DNA from: an uncultured Bacteroidales bacterium
Lineage (GTDB): Bacteria; Bacteroidota; Bacteroidia; Bacteroidales; FEN-979
Length of the DNA stretch: 33,688 bases
Direction of reading: 5' to 3'
NCBI GenBank assembly: GCA_903959905.1
Contig: CAJBYO010000089.1
Coordinates: 1-33,688 of the forward strand
The position numbers and the translations under genes are program-made. A model generated the notes under the pieces. That model ran no database searches. It saw only the letters and a program-made list of their open reading frames with translations, and was not told the origin of the DNA. Shown here piece by piece: positions 16,059 to 23,366 of the stretch. Each line of letters begins with the position of its first letter. Positions within the stretch are counted from its first letter, which is position 1.

Positions 16059-19000
16059 ATGAAAAAATATATTAGTGTGGTTATTGTTGGTTTATTGTTT
16101 GTTTCACAAGCGGTGTTCTCCCAGACGGCCCGGATGATGCCTGAGGTTACACCTGCAGGCAAAGGGAAGGTGAACACGATGGTTGACAATATCGGTTACT
16201 GGAATCGTATGGTTCAGCTTGGATATGTCAAGGCAAACCCGGTGGTAAAAATCCCGCCTGCCATTTTCAACGGAACCACAATCCGGGAATATACCCCGTC
16301 ACCTGTCACCCGTCACGCGTCACCTGTCACGCCTCACCCGTCACCTGTCACCCGTCACGCGTCACCTGTCACGCCTCACCCGTCACCTGTCACCCGTCAC
16401 GCGTCACGCGCACTAAACTCCCCCGACATCCCCGTCACCTCCGAATCCGACGTCACCCAAAGTGAAAATTCCATCTTCATTGATCCTGCGGATGAAAACG
16501 TGGTGCTGAATTCTAACAATTCAAGCAGCTGGATATCAGGCTATGCCATGAATCCTTACGGCGCTGATGCTTTGTATTCACTTGATAACGGCCAGGACTG
16601 GGACGGATCAACACTGGGAGTGAACGGCAACAATGCCGGCGACCCCTCCACCGCCATTGGCCTGAATGGCTGGTGGTATGTTGGCAGGATCACCGGCAGT
16701 TACGGACAGGCGGTGTCGTACAGTAAAGACCAGGGTAAGACCTGGAAAAGAGTGACTGTTGCCCAGGGCCCTTCCTCAGGGATAGGGCTGCTTGATAAAA
16801 ACCATCTGTGGATTGACAATTCGCCTTCGAGCCCTTATGCAGGATATTTATACGACGCCTGGACGAACTTTATTCCAGGGCATCCCGACACCAACCAGGT
16901 TGACATCGTCCGGTCAACCAACAACGGACTTACTTGGAGTTCTCCGCTCAACATCAGTTCCGCCGCCTCCGCCCTGAAACTCAATCATGGGGTCAACCTG
17001 CAAACCGGGCCGAACGGCGAGGTGTATGCAACCTGGAGCATCTACGACTCCTGGCCTTCCGACGAAACTGCCATCGGGTTTACCAAATCCATTGACGGGG
17101 GCGTTGTTTTCATTCCGGCGACCCGGATTATCAGCAACATCAAGGGCATCAGGGCCAGCATGACCGGAAAGAACATGCGGGTGAGTTCGTTTCCCTGCAT
17201 GACGGTTGACAATACCACCGGCCCGAACAGGGGTACAATTTACATTGTATGGTCAAATGTGGGCTATCCCGGCATCAACACCGGAACCGACATTGACATA
17301 TATCTCATCCGCTCCGGCGATGGCGGATCAACATGGTCATCCCCCATCCGGGTTAACCAGGATCCTGCAGGACTCGGGAAGCAGCATTTTCTTCCATGGA
17401 TCACCTGCGATAAGGTAACGGGAGGGCTTTGCGTTGTTTATTATGACGACCGGGCAGTTGATTCAACCATGGCAGCCGTGTATGTTTCCACTTCATACGA
17501 TGGCGGAAATTCGTGGACAGACATGCAGGTGAGCGACTACACATTTACGCCGGAACCCATCCCGGGACTGGCATTTTCATATTTCGGCGATTACATTGGG
17601 ATTCAGTCGGACAATATGAAAGTTTACCCGATATGGACAGATAATCACGATGGCAGGGCCATGGCCTATGTTTCGCCGTTTGACCTGGGGCCAAACCCGA
17701 ACCAGCCCTGGGTAACCTATTATTCCGATTCCCTGGCAACTGTCGCAGGCAGCGGGGATGTGACCATGAATTACGGTGATTCGCTTCACCTTTCAGTCGG
17801 GATGAAGAACATCGGAGATCAGCAGGTAGCAGGGGTAAATTCATTTATTTCGTCGGCATCACCCTACATCCAGATTACTGACAGTGCTGCATCATACGGG
17901 CCATTTGAACCCGGCCAGGTGAAAGTCATCCCCGACGGTTATGCATTCAAAGTTTCCGACACCATCCCCGACAACCTCATGGTGCGGTTTAATGTTCGGG
18001 CTGAAGGGACCGATTCAACATGGTACAGCCATTTTGCCATTGAAGCCCATGCCCCTGCTTTGAAAATCAACGGTATCACAGTCGTGGATACCATACAGGG
18101 CAACCACAACGGGCGCATGGATGCCGGGGAAACAGTGCAGGTGATCGTACCCACGGTCAATACGGGTGATTTTACCTGTTTATCGACATCCGGAACACTG
18201 ACAACAACTTCTCCCTACCTGACGTTGGTGTACGACAGTGTTTTCCTGGGGGATATTCCTCCCAGAGCGGTCAGAAATGCAGTTTTTAAAATTATCATCA
18301 GCCCGGCAACACCGGTTGGCACCGGGGCCGACCTCGTTTATTCCACCAGGTCGGGACTGTTTCACGCCGAGCGCACATTCCACGTTGTCATAGGCCTTGT
18401 TGTGGAAGACTGGGAATCAAACACATTCACGCAATATCCCTGGCAGTCGGGCGGTGCAAAGCCATGGGTGCTTACCAGTCAGGATCCGTGGGAAGGGAAT
18501 TTCTGTTCTGAATCCGGCGCCATCAGCGACTACCAGAACTCCCAGATGCTCCTCACCTATACCTCCGCTGCCGACGACAGCATCTCTTTCTATTTCCGCA
18601 CTTCCAGCGAGCAGGACTACGATTTCCTGATGTTCACCATTGACGGCATGTTGCAAGATCAATGGTCAGGTGAAATCCCGTGGACCAGGGCTTCCTTTCC
18701 GGTTGCAGCAGGACAGCATGTATTCAAGTGGATCTACCTGAAAGACCTGGCCTTAGGTGTCGGCTTTGACCGCGCCTGGGTTGACTTCATTTCCCTGCCG
18801 CCCCCGATCCTTCCGGTGGTTGATCCCGGTCCGGGCGACACCATTTGCGCCGGTACCAATGTCAGTCTGCAGGCCACTGCACAACTATACGACTCTATCC
18901 ACTGGAGTTCGGAGGGTGACGGTATTTTCAGCAACGACACATCACTCGTTACCATATACCAGCCGGGAACCAATGACCTGATCACAGGCGGCATCAATTT

Positions 19001-19586
19001 GCTTCTCACAGGATTTAATCCTTACGGAAGTTATGCAGCAGGTAAACACATCAGGATCAACCCGCGTCCGGCTGCCAACATCACTGTTTCTCCCCGCGAC
19101 ACAGTTTGTGCAGGTCAGTCAATCCATCTCACAACAGATACAGCAGGTGTTTCATCCTGGCTCTGGGCCCCGGGAAATTTCACATCACCTGAAATCACCT
19201 GTGACACGGCCAATTCAGGCGGAACGGGGAGCCACCTCATCCGTCTTATGGTTGAAAACAAGTACCAATGCCAGAACCGTGATTCTGTTTACCTGACCTT
19301 TAAAAACTGTACAGGAACCACAGAGAAGTCAGCCGGACAGATCACCATTTACCCAAACCCGAACAATGGCGTTTTCCTGCTGGAAATAACAACCGCGGTG
19401 CCCGGTCCGTTGAACATTGCAGTTACCAATTCTCTGGGCGAAGTTGTTTTCAGGGAGGATGACAGGTCAATGGCAACTTCACGGATTAAACATGCAGATA
19501 TGTCGTTTCTGCCGGAAGGGGTGTATCTGTTGACAACAGTCACCGCAGAAGGCACATCCTGCCATAAGCTCATCATCCGTAAGTGA
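16059..19586 (+). CDS. Secreted sialidase-like (Asp-box/BNR) protein with T9SS sorting domain
   Basis: This 1,175-residue protein begins with a signal peptide (MKKYISVV to FSQ, residues 1-22). Residues 80-117 are a low-complexity 7-aa repeat (SPVTRHA/SPVTPHP) encoded by a heptamer DNA array. A beta-propeller region at about 120-520 has at least four Asp-box motifs: SKDQGKTW (near 219), STNNGLTW (286), SGDGGSTW (418) and SYDGGNSW (478), with weaker ones at 173 and 345. CARDB-like beta domains follow, then a jelly-roll region (VEDWESNTF onward, from 782), a PKD-like segment and a T9SS type-A sorting domain (IYPNPNNGVF, 1097-1175). A full sialidase Arg triad was not confirmed, so substrate is open; it could be a non-enzymatic propeller. 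ATG at 16059 is preferred over TTG at 16053. Confidence 0.9.
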   Translation: MKKYISVVIVGLLFVSQAVFSQTARMMPEVTPAGKGKVNTMVDNIGYWNRMVQLGYVKANPVVKIPPAIFNGTTIREYTPSPVTRHASPVTPHPSPVTRHASPVTPHPSPVTRHASRALNSPDIPVTSESDVTQSENSIFIDPADENVVLNSNNSSSWISGYAMNPYGADALYSLDNGQDWDGSTLGVNGNNAGDPSTAIGLNGWWYVGRITGSYGQAVSYSKDQGKTWKRVTVAQGPSSGIGLLDKNHLWIDNSPSSPYAGYLYDAWTNFIPGHPDTNQVDIVRSTNNGLTWSSPLNISSAASALKLNHGVNLQTGPNGEVYATWSIYDSWPSDETAIGFTKSIDGGVVFIPATRIISNIKGIRASMTGKNMRVSSFPCMTVDNTTGPNRGTIYIVWSNVGYPGINTGTDIDIYLIRSGDGGSTWSSPIRVNQDPAGLGKQHFLPWITCDKVTGGLCVVYYDDRAVDSTMAAVYVSTSYDGGNSWTDMQVSDYTFTPEPIPGLAFSYFGDYIGIQSDNMKVYPIWTDNHDGRAMAYVSPFDLGPNPNQPWVTYYSDSLATVAGSGDVTMNYGDSLHLSVGMKNIGDQQVAGVNSFISSASPYIQITDSAASYGPFEPGQVKVIPDGYAFKVSDTIPDNLMVRFNVRAEGTDSTWYSHFAIEAHAPALKINGITVVDTIQGNHNGRMDAGETVQVIVPTVNTGDFTCLSTSGTLTTTSPYLTLVYDSVFLGDIPPRAVRNAVFKIIISPATPVGTGADLVYSTRSGLFHAERTFHVVIGLVVEDWESNTFTQYPWQSGGAKPWVLTSQDPWEGNFCSESGAISDYQNSQMLLTYTSAADDSISFYFRTSSEQDYDFLMFTIDGMLQDQWSGEIPWTRASFPVAAGQHVFKWIYLKDLALGVGFDRAWVDFISLPPPILPVVDPGPGDTICAGTNVSLQATAQLYDSIHWSSEGDGIFSNDTSLVTIYQPGTNDLITGGINLLLTGFNPYGSYAAGKHIRINPRPAANITVSPRDTVCAGQSIHLTTDTAGVSSWLWAPGNFTSPEITCDTANSGGTGSHLIRLMVENKYQCQNRDSVYLTFKNCTGTTEKSAGQITIYPNPNNGVFLLEITTAVPGPLNIAVTNSLGEVVFREDDRSMATSRIKHADMSFLPEGVYLLTTVTAEGTSCHKLIIRK
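16296..16407 (+). repeat. Heptamer tandem array 2 (NNGTCAC, 16 units) inside the sialidase-like gene
   Basis: Sixteen contiguous 7-bp units (mostly CCGTCAC, CTGTCAC, GCGTCAC, twice GCCTCAC) lie in frame at codons 80-117. Unit types recur in a six-unit (42-bp) higher-order period about 2.5 times. Three units make seven codons, giving the peptide SPVTRHA or SPVTPHP. Frames +1 and +2 after the array meet TAA at 16414 and TGA at 16463, so a change of one or two units would truncate the protein. Confidence 0.95.
19347..19586 (+). other. T9SS type-A sorting domain of the sialidase-like protein
   Basis: The final 80 residues contain IYPNPNNGVFLLE, a NSLGEVV strand, an LPEGVYLL strand and a basic end (HKLIIRK), the standard type IX secretion C-terminal pattern. 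Confidence 0.92.
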
Positions 19587-19592
19587 TAAATG

Positions 19593-19612
19593 ACAGGGTT
19601 TATTGATCCTGT
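19593..19612. terminator. Weak stem-loop between convergent genes
   Basis: ACAGG (19593-19597) pairs with CCTGT (19608-19612) in the 43-bp gap between the convergent sialidase-like gene and the following minus-strand gene. The stem is short, with only a loose T-rich tail, so terminator activity is uncertain. Confidence 0.3.
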
Positions 19613-19629
19613 ATTTCCTTTCACAAGGA

Positions 19630-20172
19630 TTACTGCAATACATCTTTTTCGGGCCTATCTTCAAACCTGGCCTTCGCCTTATAAATAAAAAGCGCGCGAA
19701 GTTTATCCCAGAAGTCGCCGCCCAGCACAAACAGGCTGGCAAGGAATACCAGGTCAGAGGTAACAATTATAGTATAATGTACTGTTAATGAAACAGGAGC
19801 CAGATGAGGCAGGAATGAGATCATATAGTTGGGAAGAAAAGGCAGGACAAACATGACCAGGCCGATGTTATAGCGCAAAGGAGTGATCTGGTGAGGTTTG
19901 GCCACTTTGTGATAAAAATAGTGCACCTGGTAATTGATCCAGGCGTAGGATGCCTTTCCGAGGATGGCAATACTCCCGATTTTCATCAGGGGTGCGCTGA
20001 TCCAGAATACTCCCAGGACAAAGAGTTTCCAGAATGAATCAGAAACAAACTCGCGCAGCACCAGACCTGTGGGCAACATGAAAAAAGAGCAGATGAAAAT
20101 AACCAGACCGATATAAAAACGAGGCCCCGGGTTATCGGGAGCTTTCATTTCGGTTGGGCGGTGGATGAACAT
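19630..20172 (-). CDS. Small membrane protein with a duplicated two-helix unit
   Basis: This 180-residue predicted inner-membrane protein holds two similar halves. Residues 18-85 run from FYIGLVIFICSFFMLP to LGKASYAWINYQ; residues 98-165 run from RYNIGLVMFVLPFLP to LGGDFWDKLRALF. Each half has two hydrophobic helices and ends with a glycine-aromatic-basic stretch. The pattern resembles the short domain named 'transporter suffix domain' in automated annotation, here present twice; I recall this from family knowledge and could not check it. No catalytic motif is visible and the function is unknown. It stands alone, convergent with the sialidase-like gene and separated from eamA by a repeat hairpin. 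Confidence 0.7.
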   Translation of the reverse strand: MFIHRPTEMKAPDNPGPRFYIGLVIFICSFFMLPTGLVLREFVSDSFWKLFVLGVFWISAPLMKIGSIAILGKASYAWINYQVHYFYHKVAKPHQITPLRYNIGLVMFVLPFLPNYMISFLPHLAPVSLTVHYTIIVTSDLVFLASLFVLGGDFWDKLRALFIYKAKARFEDRPEKDVLQ

Positions 20173-20209
20173 AGCACGCTGAATTTACGGATAAAGTTAT
20201 TGAAAATTC

Positions 20210-20296
20210 GTGACGGGTGACGCGTGACGCGTGACGGGTGACGGGTGACCGAATAATGATTCGTCTCATTGTCACGCGTCACGCGTCACCTGTCAC
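20210..20296. repeat. Inverted heptamer arrays 3a/3b forming a large hairpin
   Basis: Six GTGACNN units (20210-20249) face four GTCACNN units (20271-20296) across a 21-base spacer. The last 26 bases of arm one pair with arm two with only a few mismatches. The spacer holds its own small perfect stem (CGAAT-AATG-ATTCG, 20250-20263). Arm two ends one base before the stop codon of the eamA-like gene (20298-20300), so the hairpin is the first structure in that gene's 3' region. Confidence 0.93.
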
Positions 20297-20297
20297 G

Positions 20298-21206
20298 TTA
20301 AAGAAAGAACATGGCCACACCAGTCACCGCCAGCACTGCGCCGGCTATTTCCTTAAACGTAACCTTTTCCCTGTATAGTATCATTGACGGTGGAATAATA
20401 AGCACCGGGACAATGGCCATGATGGTGGAGGCTATGCCAGTATCGGCATATTTAATGGAAATGAGGGAGAATGAAACGCCGAGGAACGGACCGAAAAACG
20501 CTCCCAGCGAAAGCTGCAGCATAGGCTTGCGCATCGGCAGGGCACGGAATGCATGTCTCCAGAATCCCATGATGGTAAATAATACAGAAAAGCCGGCAAT
20601 GCCTGCAATGACACGTATCTGCGTAGAAGCAAAAGTATCATACCCCTGCATACCTACCTTGCTGAGCACAAGACCGACTGCCTGACCGAGCGCCCCGCCG
20701 AGGCCGAGCAGGATACCCCACAACGGGTAATTGAATTTCACCTTCCTGAACCCGCCATTGCTTTCAGCGGCAGTATGCCTTTTCAATACAACCAGCGCAA
20801 TGCCTGAGATGGTCAGCACCATGCCGATCCAGCTTTTCCACGAAAGGGTTTCTCCAAGTATCACCCACCCGATCAGGGCCGTCATCGGGGGCGCCAACGC
20901 CATCAGCAGCATGGATATGCGTGCACCCACGACTACAAAAGCCTGGAACAGGCAAAGGTCGCCAAATACAAAACCGATCAGTCCGGAAAGGCCCAGGTAA
21001 AACCAGGTCTGCGGGGATGCATCAAAAGGGAATAAAATTCCACGGTAGAAAAACACGAATACAGTCAGGAAACCGAAACCGATAACCAGCCTCAGCAGGT
21101 TAACCACCATGGATCCTATTTTCCGGCTGGCTGCTTCAAATGCAAGTGCGGTTATGGTCCAGAAAACGGCTGTAAGCAGGGCGGCCAATTCGCCCGTATG
21201 ATTCAT
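20298..21206 (-). CDS. EamA-family (DMT superfamily) transporter
   Basis: This 302-residue inner-membrane protein has ten predicted transmembrane segments arranged as two EamA repeats (about residues 5-140 and 155-300). Family signatures include ALLTAVFWTITALAFE near the start, GLIGFVFGDLCLFQAF and PPMTALIGWVILGE in the first repeat, and SIKYADTGIASTIMAIVPVLIIPPSMILYREK in the second. Members export or import small metabolites such as amino acids or nucleotide precursors; the substrate cannot be told from sequence. It lies 19 bases after the EnvC-like gene on the same strand, so it is probably at the end of that transcript. ATG at 21206 is chosen over the in-frame TTG just upstream. Confidence 0.9.
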   Translation of the reverse strand: MNHTGELAALLTAVFWTITALAFEAASRKIGSMVVNLLRLVIGFGFLTVFVFFYRGILFPFDASPQTWFYLGLSGLIGFVFGDLCLFQAFVVVGARISMLLMALAPPMTALIGWVILGETLSWKSWIGMVLTISGIALVVLKRHTAAESNGGFRKVKFNYPLWGILLGLGGALGQAVGLVLSKVGMQGYDTFASTQIRVIAGIAGFSVLFTIMGFWRHAFRALPMRKPMLQLSLGAFFGPFLGVSFSLISIKYADTGIASTIMAIVPVLIIPPSMILYREKVTFKEIAGAVLAVTGVAMFFL

Positions 21207-21225
21207 CAAACGTTGTCCCTCCTAT

Positions 21226-22518
21226 TTATCTTCCGGCAAGCCAGTTCTCAGGATTCTGAATTACTTTGCCATGCCAGAGTTCAAAGTGCAGTTCCGACTT
21301 CAGGTCGCCCGGGTTGGCATGCACTTTGCCAATCGGCTGCTTCACAGAAACCTCCTGCCCTTCACGCACACTTACCTGGTCGAGGTTTGAATAAACCGTC
21401 AGGTATTCACCGTGGCGAATGATGATGACGTTGTTAAAACTTGAAAACGCCAGCACGCGGCTCACCTTTCCGCCAAATACCGACTTAACCACAGAACCGC
21501 CCTCGGTCATAATATCAATGCCATTGTTTTTCACCTTCACACGCTCAAGCACCGGGTGGGCATGTTCGCCAAAACTGCCCGAGATAAACCCGCGGTCGCA
21601 GGGCCACGGCAACCTTCCGCGATTCGCTGAAAAGGAGGATGACAACTCTTTTTCTTTCGGAGTATAGTCCATGACAGCAGTGCCAGCCGCCTTTTTTGGT
21701 GGCACTCCCGTCTTGTTCTCTTTTGCCACTTTTTTACGGGCCCGTTCTTCCGAGGCTTTGATATCATCGGCAATCAATTTTTCTATGGCATTTTCAAGCC
21801 GCTGTGCTGCCTGCTGCTTTGTTTTAAGTGTGGCGAGCAATTGCTTCTCCTTTGCGGTTAACTCCTTGACCGCATTTGCTTTCTCAGTTTTTTCCCGGTC
21901 AAGCTTCTGTTTTTCAGTTTGTTTTGACTGAACCAACGTCAGCTTCTGGTTTTTCGTCTGTTCCAGGTTGTCCCTGTGTGCATTGATCGCTTTTTTGGTT
22001 GATTCAATGCGTTCGGCCTGCAGCCGGCGATAGGATGCATATTGCCGGTAGTATTTCAGGCGCTGGTAGGCCTGGTTAAAGTCCCTGGCAGAAAAGATGA
22101 ACATCAGCTTGTTGTGCCCGTTCATGGTACGGTATGCATAATAGATCATCCGTGCATACTCAGATTTAAGGTCGCGAAGCTGTACCGACATCCTGCTGAT
22201 CTGGATGCTGTCTACAGCCATGGTCACCTGCACCTCGCTGAGCTCGCGATTGATGGCATTGATCAGGGCTTCACGGCTTCTGATCTGTTTTGCCAGTATC
22301 TGCAGCTTATTTATTGAGGATTCTTTATTATGCTTGGTCTTTTCAAGAAGTTCGCTGGTAGTGCGTATCTCCTCCTCCAGCTTCTGCTTTGTACGCTGAA
22401 GCTTTTCCTTCTCTTTGGCCGACTGAGGATAAGCTGCAGTTAAGACGAGAACCATGAAAAATGCCATGAAAAACCTGGTATTCATCACCTTGCTAAAGAA
22501 AAGCACCCGTCCTTTCAT
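21226..22518 (-). CDS. envC: EnvC-like murein hydrolase activator, coiled coil plus degenerate LytM (M23) domain
   Basis: This 430-residue periplasmic protein has a signal peptide, a long charged coiled coil (about residues 34-265) and a C-terminal LytM/M23 domain (about 303-428). The LytM active site is broken. The HxGxD motif reads NNGID (zinc His to Asn331), the YxHL motif reads YSNL (catalytic His to Asn378) and HxH reads ELH (first His to Glu409); Asp335 and His411 remain. This is the state of E. coli EnvC, which activates cell-division amidases rather than cutting peptidoglycan itself, so an activator role is inferred. It follows the DUF4292 gene by 11 bases. A second ATG at 22485 (MNTRFFMAFF) would give a more compact signal peptide. 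Confidence 0.9.
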   Translation of the reverse strand: MKGRVLFFSKVMNTRFFMAFFMVLVLTAAYPQSAKEKEKLQRTKQKLEEEIRTTSELLEKTKHNKESSINKLQILAKQIRSREALINAINRELSEVQVTMAVDSIQISRMSVQLRDLKSEYARMIYYAYRTMNGHNKLMFIFSARDFNQAYQRLKYYRQYASYRRLQAERIESTKKAINAHRDNLEQTKNQKLTLVQSKQTEKQKLDREKTEKANAVKELTAKEKQLLATLKTKQQAAQRLENAIEKLIADDIKASEERARKKVAKENKTGVPPKKAAGTAVMDYTPKEKELSSSFSANRGRLPWPCDRGFISGSFGEHAHPVLERVKVKNNGIDIMTEGGSVVKSVFGGKVSRVLAFSSFNNVIIIRHGEYLTVYSNLDQVSVREGQEVSVKQPIGKVHANPGDLKSELHFELWHGKVIQNPENWLAGR

Positions 22519-22529
22519 GGTACAGTGTT

Positions 22530-23363
22530 TTATTTGACCGGCAGATAACTCGCTGGGACTTTAAAGGGAAATTGAAGCGGAACGTCAATGGTCATTTTTG
22601 AGAAATCAGCTTTAACCTTGATCGTATTGTCAGCCCAAATGGTGCAGGTCATCTTTTTCGGGAAAAACTGGCCTTCAACCAACTCAAAATCACCATAGGT
22701 TGACTCCAGCTTGATGTTGTCGCGGCGGGCCTCTTTCACATCCGTATGGATAATCTTGAAATTGACCGGGTCAAGCCATATGTTCTGGATGAAGATCTTC
22801 AGGTTTTCCTGGCTGCTTCTGACAAATTTCTTCAGTTTCCCCCGTTCTCCTGTTGAGAGCTTGTACTCGCCGCCGTCAACAGACGCCTTGAATTTCCCAT
22901 TTTCATAGAATTCAAGATCGTTGCCAAGAAGGAACGCCTGCAAAAGGTCGTAGTCTATATTGGTATTCAGAAAGCGGTTTACATATTCGTAATCCCCGAT
23001 GAAATATGTGTCGTTGAGCCTGTTGATCAGTTTAACCGAATCCTGGGAGATCATCAGCCGCACTGCCTCTATCCCCAGCATCGGGGTAAGGGAGATCCAG
23101 ATAAGGCTGTCCTTCCGGATTCGGATCTGTCCGTTGAAGGAGTTCTCTTTTCCCTTGTTGGAATATTCCGCAGAAAATTTTGCTGAGAACCAGGTATATT
23201 TCAGTTCTTTCTCCTTCAGTTTGGCGAAAAGGAATTCGGCACCTTCCTCTTTGATGGGGGCCTTCATGACTTTCCTGGCGGGGCTGCAGGATTCAATAAA
23301 AAAAATCGGTGCCAGCAGCAGTAATTTAAACCGGCTCAGTGACTTGAAATGGAAACCCATCAT
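22530..23363 (-). CDS. DUF4292 outer-membrane lipoprotein
   Basis: This 277-residue protein has a lipoprotein signal with the lipobox IESC (Cys26) followed by SPARK. The mature part is beta-rich, with alternating hydrophobic strands such as FNGQIRIRKDSLIWISLTPMLGIEAVRLMISQDSVKLINR and a terminal FPFKVPASYLPVK; the overall fold recalls LolA/LolB-type lipid-binding proteins. This matches DUF4292, a Bacteroidota family of unknown function. It starts only three bases after the TPR gene stop and is followed 11 bases later by the EnvC-like gene, a grouping I associate with Bacteroidota genomes. A LolB-like lipoprotein insertion role is a guess. Confidence 0.85.
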   Translation of the reverse strand: MMGFHFKSLSRFKLLLLAPIFFIESCSPARKVMKAPIKEEGAEFLFAKLKEKELKYTWFSAKFSAEYSNKGKENSFNGQIRIRKDSLIWISLTPMLGIEAVRLMISQDSVKLINRLNDTYFIGDYEYVNRFLNTNIDYDLLQAFLLGNDLEFYENGKFKASVDGGEYKLSTGERGKLKKFVRSSQENLKIFIQNIWLDPVNFKIIHTDVKEARRDNIKLESTYGDFELVEGQFFPKKMTCTIWADNTIKVKADFSKMTIDVPLQFPFKVPASYLPVK

Positions 23364-23366
23364 GAA

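Noticed and set aside
15881..16189. A 102-codon minus-strand frame across heptamer array 1
   Set aside because: The GTCAC heptamer has no stop codons in this orientation, so it opens a frame by itself; the frame overlaps the sialidase start and both predicted promoters.
15916..16407. CRISPR or origin iterons in the heptamer arrays
   Set aside because: Units are 7 bp without spacers, and there is no replication gene or DnaA-box cluster nearby.
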